Part shown: positions 56,623-64,000 of the stretch, piece by piece
Position numbering within the stretch: the first letter of the stretch is position 1
How the letters are laid out: each line of letters begins with the position of its first letter
The notes under the pieces: model-generated
The model's database searches: none
What the model saw: the letters and a program-made list of their open reading frames with translations, nothing else
Told to the model about the DNA's origin: nothing
Assembly (NCBI RefSeq): GCF_003461625.1
Contig: NZ_QTXL01000002.1
Location: 223,992 to 287,991 of the forward strand
Length of the DNA stretch: 64,000 nt
Origin: Clostridium sp. AF15-31
GTDB taxonomy: Bacteria > Bacillota > Clostridia > Lachnospirales > Lachnospiraceae
Reading direction: 5' to 3'
Position numbers and translations under genes: made by a program

Positions 56623-58725
56623 TTATTTATTCTCTACGTCCTTTAAGCTGAGGCTGATACGTCCAGCTCTTTCGTCGATCTTGATAACCTTAACAACAAC
56701 GTCGTCGCCTACATTTACAACGTCTTCTACCTTTGCAACTCTCTTGTCAGAAAGCTTTGAAATGTGGATCAGACCATCTTTGTTTGGTGCAAGTGAAACG
56801 ATTGCGCCACAGTCAAGGATCTTAACAACCTTACCCTTGTAGTCATCACCAACAACAAGTGGCTCAACGATCATTTTGATCATGTTCATAGCCTTGTCCA
56901 TGCTCTCCTGTTCAACGCCACATACAGATACGTTTCCGTCATCATCGATATCGATCTTAACGCCTGTCTCCTCGATGATCGTATTGATCGTCTTTCCTCT
57001 CTGACCAATTACTTCACCGATCTTATCAGGATCGATCTTGATCTGAACGATCTTTGGAGCAAATTCATTAACATGTGTTCTTGGTGCAGGAATTGCACTG
57101 CTCATAACGCCATCCATAATGAATAATCTTGCTTCTCTTGTTCTTGCGATAGCTTCTTCTACAATCGGTCTTGTCAGTCCGTGGATCTTGATATCCATCT
57201 GGATTGCTGTGATACCCTTATAAGTACCTGTTACCTTGAAGTCCATATCTCCGAAGAAATCTTCCAGACCCTGAATATCTGTTAATACTACATAATCATC
57301 ATCTGTATCACCTGTAACCAGACCACAGGAAATACCTGCAACCATTGACTTTAATGGTACACCGGCAGCCATCAGTGACATACAGGATGCACAGGTAGAT
57401 GCCATGGAAGTAGAACCATTTGACTCAAATGTCTCAGATACGGCACGGATCGCATATGGGAACTCTTCTATAGATGGTAATACAGGAAGTAATGCACGTT
57501 CAGCAAGTGCACCATGTCCGATCTCACGACGTCCCGGTCCTCTGGATACCTTTGTCTCACCTACAGAATATGATGGGAAATTATAGTGATGCATGTATCT
57601 CTTGGATACTACATTCTCATCTAATCCATCGATCTTCTGGATCTCTGATAATGGAGCAAGTGTTACGATATCGCAGATCTGTGTCTGTCCACGAGTGAAC
57701 ATTGCAGAACCATGTACTCTAGGGATGATATCAACCTCTGCAGCAAGTGGTCTGATCTGGTTGATCGCACGTCCATCCGGTCTCTTACGATCTTTTAAGA
57801 TCATCTTTCTTACTGTCTTCTTCTGATACTGATATAATGCTTCAGGGATCAGAGCAAGCCATTCTTCATTGTCAGCAAATGCTTCTTCGAATTTCTCTCT
57901 GATCTGTCTGATATTTTCTTCTCTTACCTGCTTCTCATCTGTAAATACAGCGACTTCCATCTCAGCAGGAGTTACGATCTCTTTCATAGCTGCAAATAAT
58001 TCTTCCGGAATTGCGCAGCTTACATAATCATGCTTTGGCTTACCAACTTCTTCTACCATCTTGTTGATGAATTCAATGATAGAAAGGTTTACATCATGTG
58101 CCTTATAGATTGCTTCGATCATCTTGTCTTCAGGAATCTCATTTGCACCAGCCTCGATCATGATAACCTTTGTGCTTGTAGATGCAACTGTAAGCTTCAA
58201 ATCACCCTCATCCCACTGTTTCTGAGATGGGTTAATGATGAATTCTCCATCGATCATACCAACCTGTGTCATTGCACATGGTCCGCAGAATGGAACATCT
58301 GAAATTGCAGTTGCGATAGCAGAACCAAGCATGGCAACCAACTCTGGTCTGCACTCAGGATCAACAGATGTAACAAGGTTATTTAATGTAACATCATTTC
58401 TGTAATCCTTAGGGAATAACGGACGCATCGGACGGTCGATAACACGGGATGTAAGTACTGCGTTCTCAGATGCTTTTCCCTCTCTCTTGTTGAATCCGCC
58501 AGGGATCTTTCCTACTGCATACATCTTCTCTTCATACTCAACGCTTAATGGGAAGAAGTCGATACCGTCTCTTGGCTTCTCAGATGCAGTAATTGTTGAT
58601 AATACAGTTGTATCACCATAATGCATAAATGCAGCGCCGTTTGCCTGTGCTGCTACTCTGCCGATATCAACACGAAGTGTCTTGCCGGCAATGTCCATAG
58701 AATAAGTCTTGAATTCTTTGCTCAT
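56623..58725 (-). CDS. pnp: Polyribonucleotide nucleotidyltransferase (PNPase)
   Basis: 3'-5' phosphorolytic RNA degradation. It is 700 residues: two RNase PH domains, the second with FTRGQTQICDIVTLAPL, then GRREIGHGALAERALLPVLP and EVDIIPRVHGSAMF; the catalytic DITD-like site is near VTGDTDDDYVVLTDIQGLED. A KH domain (IDPDKIGEVIGQRGKTINTI) and an S1 domain (GLIHISKLSDKRVAKVEDV) close it. Paired with rpsO upstream, as in most bacteria. Confidence 0.97.
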   Translation of the reverse strand: MSKEFKTYSMDIAGKTLRVDIGRVAAQANGAAFMHYGDTTVLSTITASEKPRDGIDFFPLSVEYEEKMYAVGKIPGGFNKREGKASENAVLTSRVIDRPMRPLFPKDYRNDVTLNNLVTSVDPECRPELVAMLGSAIATAISDVPFCGPCAMTQVGMIDGEFIINPSQKQWDEGDLKLTVASTSTKVIMIEAGANEIPEDKMIEAIYKAHDVNLSIIEFINKMVEEVGKPKHDYVSCAIPEELFAAMKEIVTPAEMEVAVFTDEKQVREENIRQIREKFEEAFADNEEWLALIPEALYQYQKKTVRKMILKDRKRPDGRAINQIRPLAAEVDIIPRVHGSAMFTRGQTQICDIVTLAPLSEIQKIDGLDENVVSKRYMHHYNFPSYSVGETKVSRGPGRREIGHGALAERALLPVLPSIEEFPYAIRAVSETFESNGSTSMASTCASCMSLMAAGVPLKSMVAGISCGLVTGDTDDDYVVLTDIQGLEDFFGDMDFKVTGTYKGITAIQMDIKIHGLTRPIVEEAIARTREARLFIMDGVMSSAIPAPRTHVNEFAPKIVQIKIDPDKIGEVIGQRGKTINTIIEETGVKIDIDDDGNVSVCGVEQESMDKAMNMIKMIVEPLVVGDDYKGKVVKILDCGAIVSLAPNKDGLIHISKLSDKRVAKVEDVVNVGDDVVVKVIKIDERAGRISLSLKDVENK

Positions 58726-58764
58726 TTTCTTTTCTCCTGTTTTTCTATTATTAACCGCAGCAGG

Positions 58765-58817
58765 CTCGAAACAACTACAAGACGCACCTTATAGATACAG
58801 CTTGTAGAAGTCTCGAA
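58765..58817 (-). promoter_or_regulatory. Long hairpin in the pnp leader
   Basis: CTCGAAACAACTACAAG (58765-58781) and CTTGTAGAAGTCTCGAA (58801-58817) pair over about 17 positions with a few mismatches. In E. coli a double-stranded pnp leader is cut by RNase III for autocontrol; a similar role here is inference. Confidence 0.55.
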
Positions 58818-58839
58818 TTGCCATGCCGCAATCTCTTAA

Positions 58840-58868
58840 AGTTTAGCATACTCATATGTCAAATACAA
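58840..58868 (-). promoter_or_regulatory. Possible pnp promoter
   Basis: TTGTAT (58863-58868), 17-nt spacer and TAAACT (58840-58845) preceded by TGC (extended -10), on the minus strand. An isolated TTGACA overlaps the spacer but has no fitting -10. It lies between the rpsO terminator and the pnp hairpin. Confidence 0.5.
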
Positions 58869-58878
58869 GATTGAATCC

Positions 58879-58919
58879 AAAAAAAACAGGCCATCCCAAC
58901 ATACATTGGAACAACCTGT
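58879..58919 (-). terminator. Terminator after rpsO
   Basis: ACAGG...CCAA (58886-58899) and TTGG...CCTGT (58906-58919) make a 14-bp stem with four wobble pairs, followed on the minus strand by seven or more T. It separates rpsO from pnp, 23 nt past the rpsO stop. Confidence 0.82.
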
Positions 58920-58942
58920 CTTTCTTATCTGTGATGCAGAAA

Positions 58943-59209
58943 TTATTTTCTTAAGCCAAGGCTCTCGATCAGCTTTCTGTAACGCTCAATGTCTTTGCTC
59001 TTTAAGTAAGCAAGCATGTTTCTTCTCTGACCAACCATCTTTAACAGACCACGGTTTGAGTGGTGATCCTTAGGATTAGCCTTGAAGTGCTGGTTTAAGT
59101 CATTGATTCTTGCTGTAAGAAGTGCGATCTGTACTTCTGCTGAACCTGTGTCATTTGCATCCTTGCCGTACTTAGCAACGATTTCCTGTTTCTGCTCTTT
59201 TGTTATCAT
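58943..59209 (-). CDS. rpsO: 30S ribosomal protein S15
   Basis: Primary 16S-binding protein of 88 residues: [20 protein letters not shown] near 21-40, [20 protein letters not shown] near 49-68 and the final [12 protein letters not shown]. It has its own promoter and a structured leader. GGAGGATT precedes the ATG. Confidence 0.98.
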   Translation of the reverse strand: MITKEQKQEIVAKYGKDANDTGSAEVQIALLTARINDLNQHFKANPKDHHSNRGLLKMVGQRRNMLAYLKSKDIERYRKLIESLGLRK

Positions 59210-59238
59210 AATAACAATCCTCCATAATATTATACTTG

Positions 59239-59285
59239 GCCTGAACTGGGTAAAAGGACGGAGACTCCTTAAACTAAGTACAGGC
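59239..59285 (-). promoter_or_regulatory. Structured rpsO leader (candidate S15 autoregulatory RNA)
   Basis: Nested stems in the rpsO 5' UTR: outer GCCTG (59239-59243) with CAGGC (59281-59285), inner AAGGA (59254-59258) with TCCTT (59266-59270). S15 is known to bind and repress its own mRNA in several bacteria through differing RNA folds; whether this fold binds S15 is not shown. Confidence 0.5.
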
Positions 59286-59296
59286 TGACCTTTGTC

Positions 59297-59325
59297 AGAC
59301 TACCACACTTTCAAAGGTGTGTCAA
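59297..59325 (-). promoter_or_regulatory. Promoter of rpsO
   Basis: Perfect TTGACA (59320-59325), 17-nt spacer and TAGTCT (59297-59302) on the minus strand. The -10 is weak, but position and -35 fit a leader of about 80 nt. Confidence 0.6.
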
Positions 59326-59370
59326 CTTTAAAATCAGGGTTTTCTGTCTTTTTCACTGCACAAAACATAT

Positions 59371-59431
59371 TTTTTGTTTTTCAACTACCATAATAAAAAG
59401 CATTTTCTGTTGCTTTTTGTTTTTCAACTAC
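59371..59431. repeat. 18-bp direct repeat upstream of aroC
   Basis: TTTTTGTTTTTCAACTAC occurs at 59371-59388 and 59414-59431, 43 bp apart. The second copy runs into the TATAAT of the aroC promoter. It could be a regulator site or a small duplication. Confidence 0.55.
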
Positions 59432-59439
59432 TATATAAT
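59410..59439 (+). promoter_or_regulatory. Possible aroC promoter
   Basis: TATAAT (59434-59439) with TTGCTT (59410-59415) 18 nt upstream. The -35 is poor; no better plus-strand candidate was found before aroC. Confidence 0.45.
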
Positions 59440-59555
59440 AGCATCGTGATGGTATGGAGAGCAATATAAATATACTGTTCTTCAGCCATCTGACACAGAT
59501 ACACCAGATATAAAAGCTGTCTGTGTTTATTCTATAATGAAGGAGATTACATATT

Positions 59556-60653
59556 ATGTCAGGTTCAACATTTGGAAATAAATTCAAGATCACAACATGG
59601 GGCGAATCCCATGGAAAAGCACTCGGTGTTGTCGTTGACGGCTGTCCTGCCGGTCTTCCACTTACCGAGGATGATATTCAGGTATACTTAAACCGCAGAC
59701 GTCCGGGTTTCTCCCAGTTCTCAACTCCAAGAAAGGAATCCGATCAGGTAGAGATCCTTTCCGGTGTATTCGAGGGAAAGACCACCGGCACTCCAATCTC
59801 ACTTATAGTTCGGAACACCTCCCAGCGCTCCGGTGATTACGGTGACATCGCTACCTACTATCGTCCGGGACATGCTGATTATACCTTCGACCAGAAATAC
59901 GGTTTTCGCGATTACCGTGGTGGTGGTCGTTCCTCCGGCAGAGAAACGATCGGCAGAGTTGCCGCCGGTGCGATCGCTGCAAAGATCTTAAAGACGTTAA
60001 ATATCTCATTTACAACCTATGTCTCATCGATTGGCGATATCATATCCGATCCTGCCGACTTTGATGCAGACTATATCGCAAAAAATGAGCTGAACATGCC
60101 GGATGCAAAAAGCTACGAAGCTGCATCTGCATATCTTTCTGATATCATGGCACAAAATGATTCAATTGGTTCTACTGTCAAATGTATCGTATCCGGTGTC
60201 CCGGCAGGACTGGGTGATCCGGTCTTTGATAAATTAGATGCAAATCTTGCCAAAGCCCTTATGTCGATCGGCGCTGTAAAAGCGGTTGAGATCGGGGATG
60301 GCATCATGGTATCTGAAAATACCGGTTCTTATGATAATGACGGTTTCCATATCGAAGATGGCGTTGTAAATAAGAACTCGAACCATGCAGGTGGAATCCT
60401 GGGTGGAATCAGCGACGGCTCTGATCTGTTGCTCACCTGTCATTTCAAGGCTACTCCATCGATCGCCAGCACACAGAAAACGATCAACAAGTCCGGCGAA
60501 AACATCGATGTATCAATTCGTGGCAGACATGACCCGATCATCGGTCCCCGCGCTGTAGTCGTTGTAGAATCTATGGCTGCGATCACGATTGTAAATGCGC
60601 TGTTTGATAATATGTCCGCAAGAATGGACAAGCTGGTGGAGTTTTATAAATAG
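59556..60653 (+). CDS. aroC: Chorismate synthase
   Basis: FMN-dependent last step of the shikimate pathway. It is 365 residues: GNKFKITTWGESHGKALGVV near 6-25, RPGHADYTFDQKYGFRDYRG and GGGRSSGRETIGRVAAGAIA near 105-145, and near the end RGRHDPIIGPRAVVVVESMA. All three AroC signatures are present. The ribosome site is GGAG. It stands alone, divergent from rpsO. Confidence 0.97.
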   Translation: MSGSTFGNKFKITTWGESHGKALGVVVDGCPAGLPLTEDDIQVYLNRRRPGFSQFSTPRKESDQVEILSGVFEGKTTGTPISLIVRNTSQRSGDYGDIATYYRPGHADYTFDQKYGFRDYRGGGRSSGRETIGRVAAGAIAAKILKTLNISFTTYVSSIGDIISDPADFDADYIAKNELNMPDAKSYEAASAYLSDIMAQNDSIGSTVKCIVSGVPAGLGDPVFDKLDANLAKALMSIGAVKAVEIGDGIMVSENTGSYDNDGFHIEDGVVNKNSNHAGGILGGISDGSDLLLTCHFKATPSIASTQKTINKSGENIDVSIRGRHDPIIGPRAVVVVESMAAITIVNALFDNMSARMDKLVEFYK

Positions 60654-60697
60654 TGGAGGGCTTTCCTCTACAGCATGGGATTCCCTACATACAACCA

Positions 60698-60861
60698 AAC
60701 TGCCCTATACAGATAACTTGTTGCGATTTCTATTCGATGCATATGCCTGATTCGTAATACTCCTGTGTTAACTCACCTACGGATCAAACAAGCATTTGTA
60801 TTTACTGGCAATATACATCGAAAAACGAAATCTTCACAATGTTATTCTATATAGGGCAGTT
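60698..60861. repeat. Inverted-repeat element of about 164 bp, MITE-like
   Basis: AACTGCCCTATA (60698-60709) and TATAGGGCAGTT (60850-60861) are exact reverse complements. With mismatches the match extends inward (CAGATAAC versus the complement of GTTATTCTA). The interior has no gene. No clear target duplication was seen, so a mobile origin is only possible. It fills most of the 229-nt gap between aroC and the convergent lipoprotein gene. Confidence 0.5.
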
Positions 60862-60882
60862 GTATTTTGTATATCTGGAATA

Positions 60883-62292
60883 TTATTTTATTTCTACAAA
60901 TCTTCCATTTCTTGCATCCAGTAGAATAAGCTGATCTGGAACCTGTAACTGCGCATCAATATTTGCCAAAAGCCATACAGGAATATAACAATATCCCTCC
61001 TCTGTTTCTTCTAAATAGTATGTTAGTTCTACATGATTAAATGCAATTTGCGAATATGACGCACCATGCTTTTTGATGTATTCCGGCAAGCCATTTTTCA
61101 AGGCTTCCATAATCTCATCCCACGTTAAAAGCTGTTCCACTTTTTTCGCTTTTTCATCCTGTTTCACCGGCATTACACAACCAATGCCAACCACACCTTT
61201 CGAAGATATTACAATGCGTAATATTGAACCATTTGTCATAATGCTTGATTGGCTGTCATTTCTGTTGTCATATTGACCTGCTATACTTTCTACATAATAC
61301 AAATCTGACACAAAAGGAGTAACTTGTTCAATTTTCGGAAGAAATGTTATAGAATATCCATCACACAAAAGTACTTCTTCCTCTGTTTCACCCTTTATAT
61401 AGGATACACAAAATGGTTCTACACATCCCGTATCAACAGGCAATGAGACACATGCACCAGCATAGCCCAAAGCGGTATCTATCGCTTCCTCTATTGTTTT
61501 ACTACATCGATTCCCGACTGAAAGATCTTCTTCATTTTCACTATAATTCAAAAGATCCGAATACAGCAACTCATTTTCAGACAAGATATCTGTCGGTTGA
61601 ACAAATCCATATCCGTTATCAATCTCAAAAAATTTCTCCATTGAATTCTCCGGATACAACATTAGTTCAAAGGATTCACAATAGTCTTCGTTTCCATAAA
61701 ATGTAAGAAGATATTTTTGATCGTTAATCATACCAATGTACTGATCCGCCGAAAAATCAATATTCTTTTCTCTTATCTCCTGTGCAGTTTTTTTCTGTTG
61801 CTCTAGCTCCTCAATACTCGCCTGGTAATATTGTTTATAAAAGGTATCCGAAATATTTTGCTTGTTTTTGCAATATTGGATTTGTTCATCACATTCAGAT
61901 ATTAATGGGGTGCCATCATATATATACAGGACTGTTTCGCCAAATATTGCTTCTGAAATCTTCTTTTTGTATGATGCATCCAGTCTCTCTCTGCTGCACT
62001 TCATTGTATAAAGTTGTTCTACATCTGGAATACAGACAGACTTATCTGATATCAATATTGCTTGTAAGTCGGCATCTTCTGTTTTCATCTTGCAATCGAT
62101 GCTTTGCGGTACCTTCATTTTTTTCCCTAATTCACTATTTTGAACTTCTCCCTGTATCGACATTTTCTCCTGATCCAGCACAAACATATCATCACTTTCT
62201 TTTTTTTCACAACCTGAAAGCAATATAACAATTCCGCCTATCAATAATAAATATTTTTTAATTCTTTTTTGTATCAGCAACAATCTTTCCAT
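60883..62292 (-). CDS. Lipoprotein of an ABC export-type set, unknown function
   Basis: A 469-residue lipoprotein: basic start (QKRIKKYLLLIGG), hydrophobic stretch and lipobox LLSGC with Cys near 28, then an acidic external domain with a Glu/Gln-rich helix (YYQASIEELEQQKKTAQEI). The C-terminal part (LTWDEIMEALKNGLPEYIKK; CYIPVWLLANID) recalls lipoproteins found with MacB-like transporters in Lachnospiraceae. No enzymatic motif seen. It overlaps the ABC gene by 35 nt. The start is uncertain: ATG 62292 or nearby TTG codons. Confidence 0.72.
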   Translation of the reverse strand: MERLLLIQKRIKKYLLLIGGIVILLSGCEKKESDDMFVLDQEKMSIQGEVQNSELGKKMKVPQSIDCKMKTEDADLQAILISDKSVCIPDVEQLYTMKCSRERLDASYKKKISEAIFGETVLYIYDGTPLISECDEQIQYCKNKQNISDTFYKQYYQASIEELEQQKKTAQEIREKNIDFSADQYIGMINDQKYLLTFYGNEDYCESFELMLYPENSMEKFFEIDNGYGFVQPTDILSENELLYSDLLNYSENEEDLSVGNRCSKTIEEAIDTALGYAGACVSLPVDTGCVEPFCVSYIKGETEEEVLLCDGYSITFLPKIEQVTPFVSDLYYVESIAGQYDNRNDSQSSIMTNGSILRIVISSKGVVGIGCVMPVKQDEKAKKVEQLLTWDEIMEALKNGLPEYIKKHGASYSQIAFNHVELTYYLEETEEGYCYIPVWLLANIDAQLQVPDQLILLDARNGRFVEIK

Positions 62293-62935
62293 CCTCAATC
62301 TGTATTATACGATCAGCATGTTCTGCTATATCCATATCATGTGTTACAATTATCAAGGTCTTTCCCTGCTCATGCAGTCCTTCTAAAAGTTCCATAACCT
62401 TAATGCCTGAGTTTTTATCCAGAGAACCTGTCGGTTCATCCGCAAGTACAACAGGAGTATCCATAACCAAAGCTCTGGCAATTGCACACCGCTGTTGTTC
62501 CCCACCCGAAAGTTCACTTGGCTTTTTCTTATACAAATCCTGAATTCCAACCTGCATCAATGCGGAAAGAACTTTTTTCTTACGTTCTTTCTTCTCTATT
62601 CCCTTTGCCAAAAGCGGTACTTCGACATTTTCATATACACTATACTGATTCAATAGTGCAAATCGTTGGAATACAAAGCTCACATATTCCTTTCGAAACA
62701 AATGAAGCGCATGAGAATTCATTTTGCTAACATTCTTTTCATCATACAGATACTGACCATCTGTTGTCTGATCCATCCCACCTATGATATTTAAAAGTGT
62801 ACTTTTTCCCGATCCGGATGTTCCAATAATTGCAACATATTCTCCATTTTCTATAGTCAGGTCTATCCCATTCAACGCAGGATATTCTGTCCTGCCATTT
62901 TTGTATATTTTTTTTGCTTCTTTTAATTGAATCAT
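62258..62935 (-). CDS. ABC transporter ATPase (MacB/LolD type)
   Basis: A 225-residue ATP-binding subunit: Walker A GTSGSGKSTLLNIIGGMDQT at about 38-57, Q-loop SFVFQRFALLNQYSVYENV, signature LSGGEQQRCAIARALVMD, Walker B VVLADEPTGSLDKNSG and the switch His in IIVTHDMDIAE. The sequence fits the MacB/FtsE/LolD branch, which works with FtsX-like permeases to act on envelope molecules. It starts one base after the permease stop with GGAGG upstream. Confidence 0.93.
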   Translation of the reverse strand: MIQLKEAKKIYKNGRTEYPALNGIDLTIENGEYVAIIGTSGSGKSTLLNIIGGMDQTTDGQYLYDEKNVSKMNSHALHLFRKEYVSFVFQRFALLNQYSVYENVEVPLLAKGIEKKERKKKVLSALMQVGIQDLYKKKPSELSGGEQQRCAIARALVMDTPVVLADEPTGSLDKNSGIKVMELLEGLHEQGKTLIIVTHDMDIAEHADRIIQIEDGKIVADTKKN

Positions 62936-64000
62936 TTATTTTCCTCCAAGTAATTCCGCCGGAGATATTTTCTTTAACAGAATTGACGGTACAATACAGA
63001 CCAAAAGAACAAGCAATATCCCTATCATTCCAATCGTCAAGATTAACCGACTGTAAATCGTATTCTTCAACATATAAAATGTCATATTCTCTACCATAAT
63101 GTTCGCTGCCAGTTTACCGGCTATTACGCACGTCATAATCAGAATTGCAATGATCATTTTTTTTATATTATCGATCAATACCATCTTTATAATATCTCTA
63201 TGCGATAACCCATAAGCAAGAAGTATCCCAAACTCTCTTCTCTGTGCCAATATCGTGTTAATTTCAAAGCACGACAGAATCAAACACACAATCACAGTGA
63301 CATACACAAATAACCCAGTCATTTCTTTTCTTTCTGATTCCCTGCTCATATTATCCAGATATTTTTCTACACTATTGATGTAAAATTCTACATCCGGGTT
63401 CAAATTTAACGCATCCAGATAACTTTGAACATCATCAAATGAATAACCATCTTTTAATGTAAAAAAACAATTATATGTATTGTCCATTTCTGAATTTAAA
63501 ATTATCAAAATGCTATAATCAAGTATTTGATAGGGTATCGCATTCTGGTCTTCCGGATACATGTTCATCAGATCATCACTATTTGGAGCTAATACACTGT
63601 TCTTCTTCAGAATCCCCTCTACAACATAAACCTCTTCTCCATGTATAAGGCGGGTTCCCGGCTGCACTTTATCTTTATAACGATACCCCAGATAGATTGG
63701 AATCGCGTCACCATATAAAGCATAATCAATCTCAGAAGGACATCTGCCTTGCAGCAGATCAATTTTCATCATATCCCACGCTCCAGCGTCTAGCCAGGTA
63801 GTTTCCAAACTTTTCCCCTGTATTGCATATCCGGGATCATAAACATTCTTTTTTTGTATATCTTGCAGTAATTTCAAGTCTTCATCTCTGTATTCCGATG
63901 CATCATATTCGATACGCCAGTCTCCGGATATTGCCAGTGAACCATTTCCCCATCCAGATGAACATGCATCTATGCCACTAAAACTTTTAACAACTTTCAA
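62936..64000 (-). CDS. FtsX-like ABC permease, C-terminal part (cut by window edge)
   Basis: The visible 354 residues are the later part of a MacB/FtsX-type permease: an external region, then a membrane helix (MTGLFVYVTVIVCLILSCFE), QRREFGILLAYGLSHRDIIK, which is the typical FtsX coupling segment, and two more helices at the end before KKISPAELLGGK. The true start is beyond base 64000. With the ATPase and lipoprotein it makes an operon; the substrate is unknown. Confidence 0.87.
   Translation of the reverse strand: MKVVKSFSGIDACSSGWGNGSLAISGDWRIEYDASEYRDEDLKLLQDIQKKNVYDPGYAIQGKSLETTWLDAGAWDMMKIDLLQGRCPSEIDYALYGDAIPIYLGYRYKDKVQPGTRLIHGEEVYVVEGILKKNSVLAPNSDDLMNMYPEDQNAIPYQILDYSILIILNSEMDNTYNCFFTLKDGYSFDDVQSYLDALNLNPDVEFYINSVEKYLDNMSRESERKEMTGLFVYVTVIVCLILSCFEINTILAQRREFGILLAYGLSHRDIIKMVLIDNIKKMIIAILIMTCVIAGKLAANIMVENMTFYMLKNTIYSRLILTIGMIGILLVLLVCIVPSILLKKISPAELLGGK

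Noticed and set aside
59533-59538. TATAAT just before aroC as its -10
   Set aside because: Transcription would start at or within the Shine-Dalgarno, and no -35 exists at proper distance.

Overview
This window is low-GC Gram-positive chromosome, most probably from an anaerobic Clostridia of the family Lachnospiraceae. That placement is inferred from gene content: an IspH-ribosomal protein S1 fusion, HisZ with short-form HisG, a sodium-pumping decarboxylase set, archaeal-type PurO with a stand-alone AICAR transformylase, GH94 cellobiose phosphorylase, and a sporulation sigma-E gene. I see no prophage, insertion sequence or CRISPR array. Most genes lie on the minus strand. The plus-strand ones are a FeoB-associated peptide, a DtxR-type regulator, spoIIGA-sigE, tRNA-Leu, an exonuclease and aroC.

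Layout. 1-6.5 kb: a histidine operon (hisZ-hisG-hisD-hisB-hisF-like/IE) under a consensus promoter, with alaS 12 nt behind it. 6.5-14.9 kb: recU, a pseudouridine synthase, a membrane protein, an SDR oxidoreductase, an RsmF-type rRNA methylase, a small alarmone synthetase, a TPR protein, purH (transformylase only), purO and trxA. 15.2-19.3 kb: the iron-uptake locus feoA-feoA-feoB, divergent from a Cys-rich FeoB-associated peptide and a DtxR-family regulator. A striking 20-bp phased operator array lies between the divergent promoters. 19.3-24.5 kb: a Csp-like subtilisin, a DnaA-box cluster, a spoIIGA lacking its membrane domain, sigE, tRNA-Leu, sortase B and a Nudix hydrolase. 24.6-33.2 kb: zapA, a U32 protein, ftsW and a class B PBP, then ruvAB and an exonuclease. 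33.3-39.2 kb: ispH-rpsA, cmk, a BaiN-type flavoprotein and KtrAB potassium uptake. 39.4-44.9 kb: a five-gene biotin-dependent Na+ pump/carboxyltransferase operon. 45-54 kb: pgsA, rimO, folD, fhs, ftsK, uppP and a TepA-like protease. 54-60.7 kb: cellobiose phosphorylase directly behind pnp, then rpsO with a structured leader, and aroC. 60.7-64 kb: a possible inverted-repeat element, then a lipoprotein/ABC ATPase/FtsX-permease set cut by the window end.

How the genes work together. Most blocks are housekeeping operons. The best candidates for new biology are: (i) the feo operator array, five sites at exact 20-bp spacing next to a regulator with an iron-type Cys-x2-Glu-His motif; (ii) the internal Shine-Dalgarno/ATG inside ispH-rpsA, which would allow one gene to make both fused and free S1; (iii) the HisF-like domain fused to HisIE, which keeps both catalytic-type Asp residues but has lost substrate loops; (iv) the truncated spoIIGA with no sigG beside sigE, preceded by DnaA boxes; (v) the decarboxylase operon, which carries both types of carboxyltransferase on one sodium pump. 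All calls come from reading the sequence alone; no database search was run.
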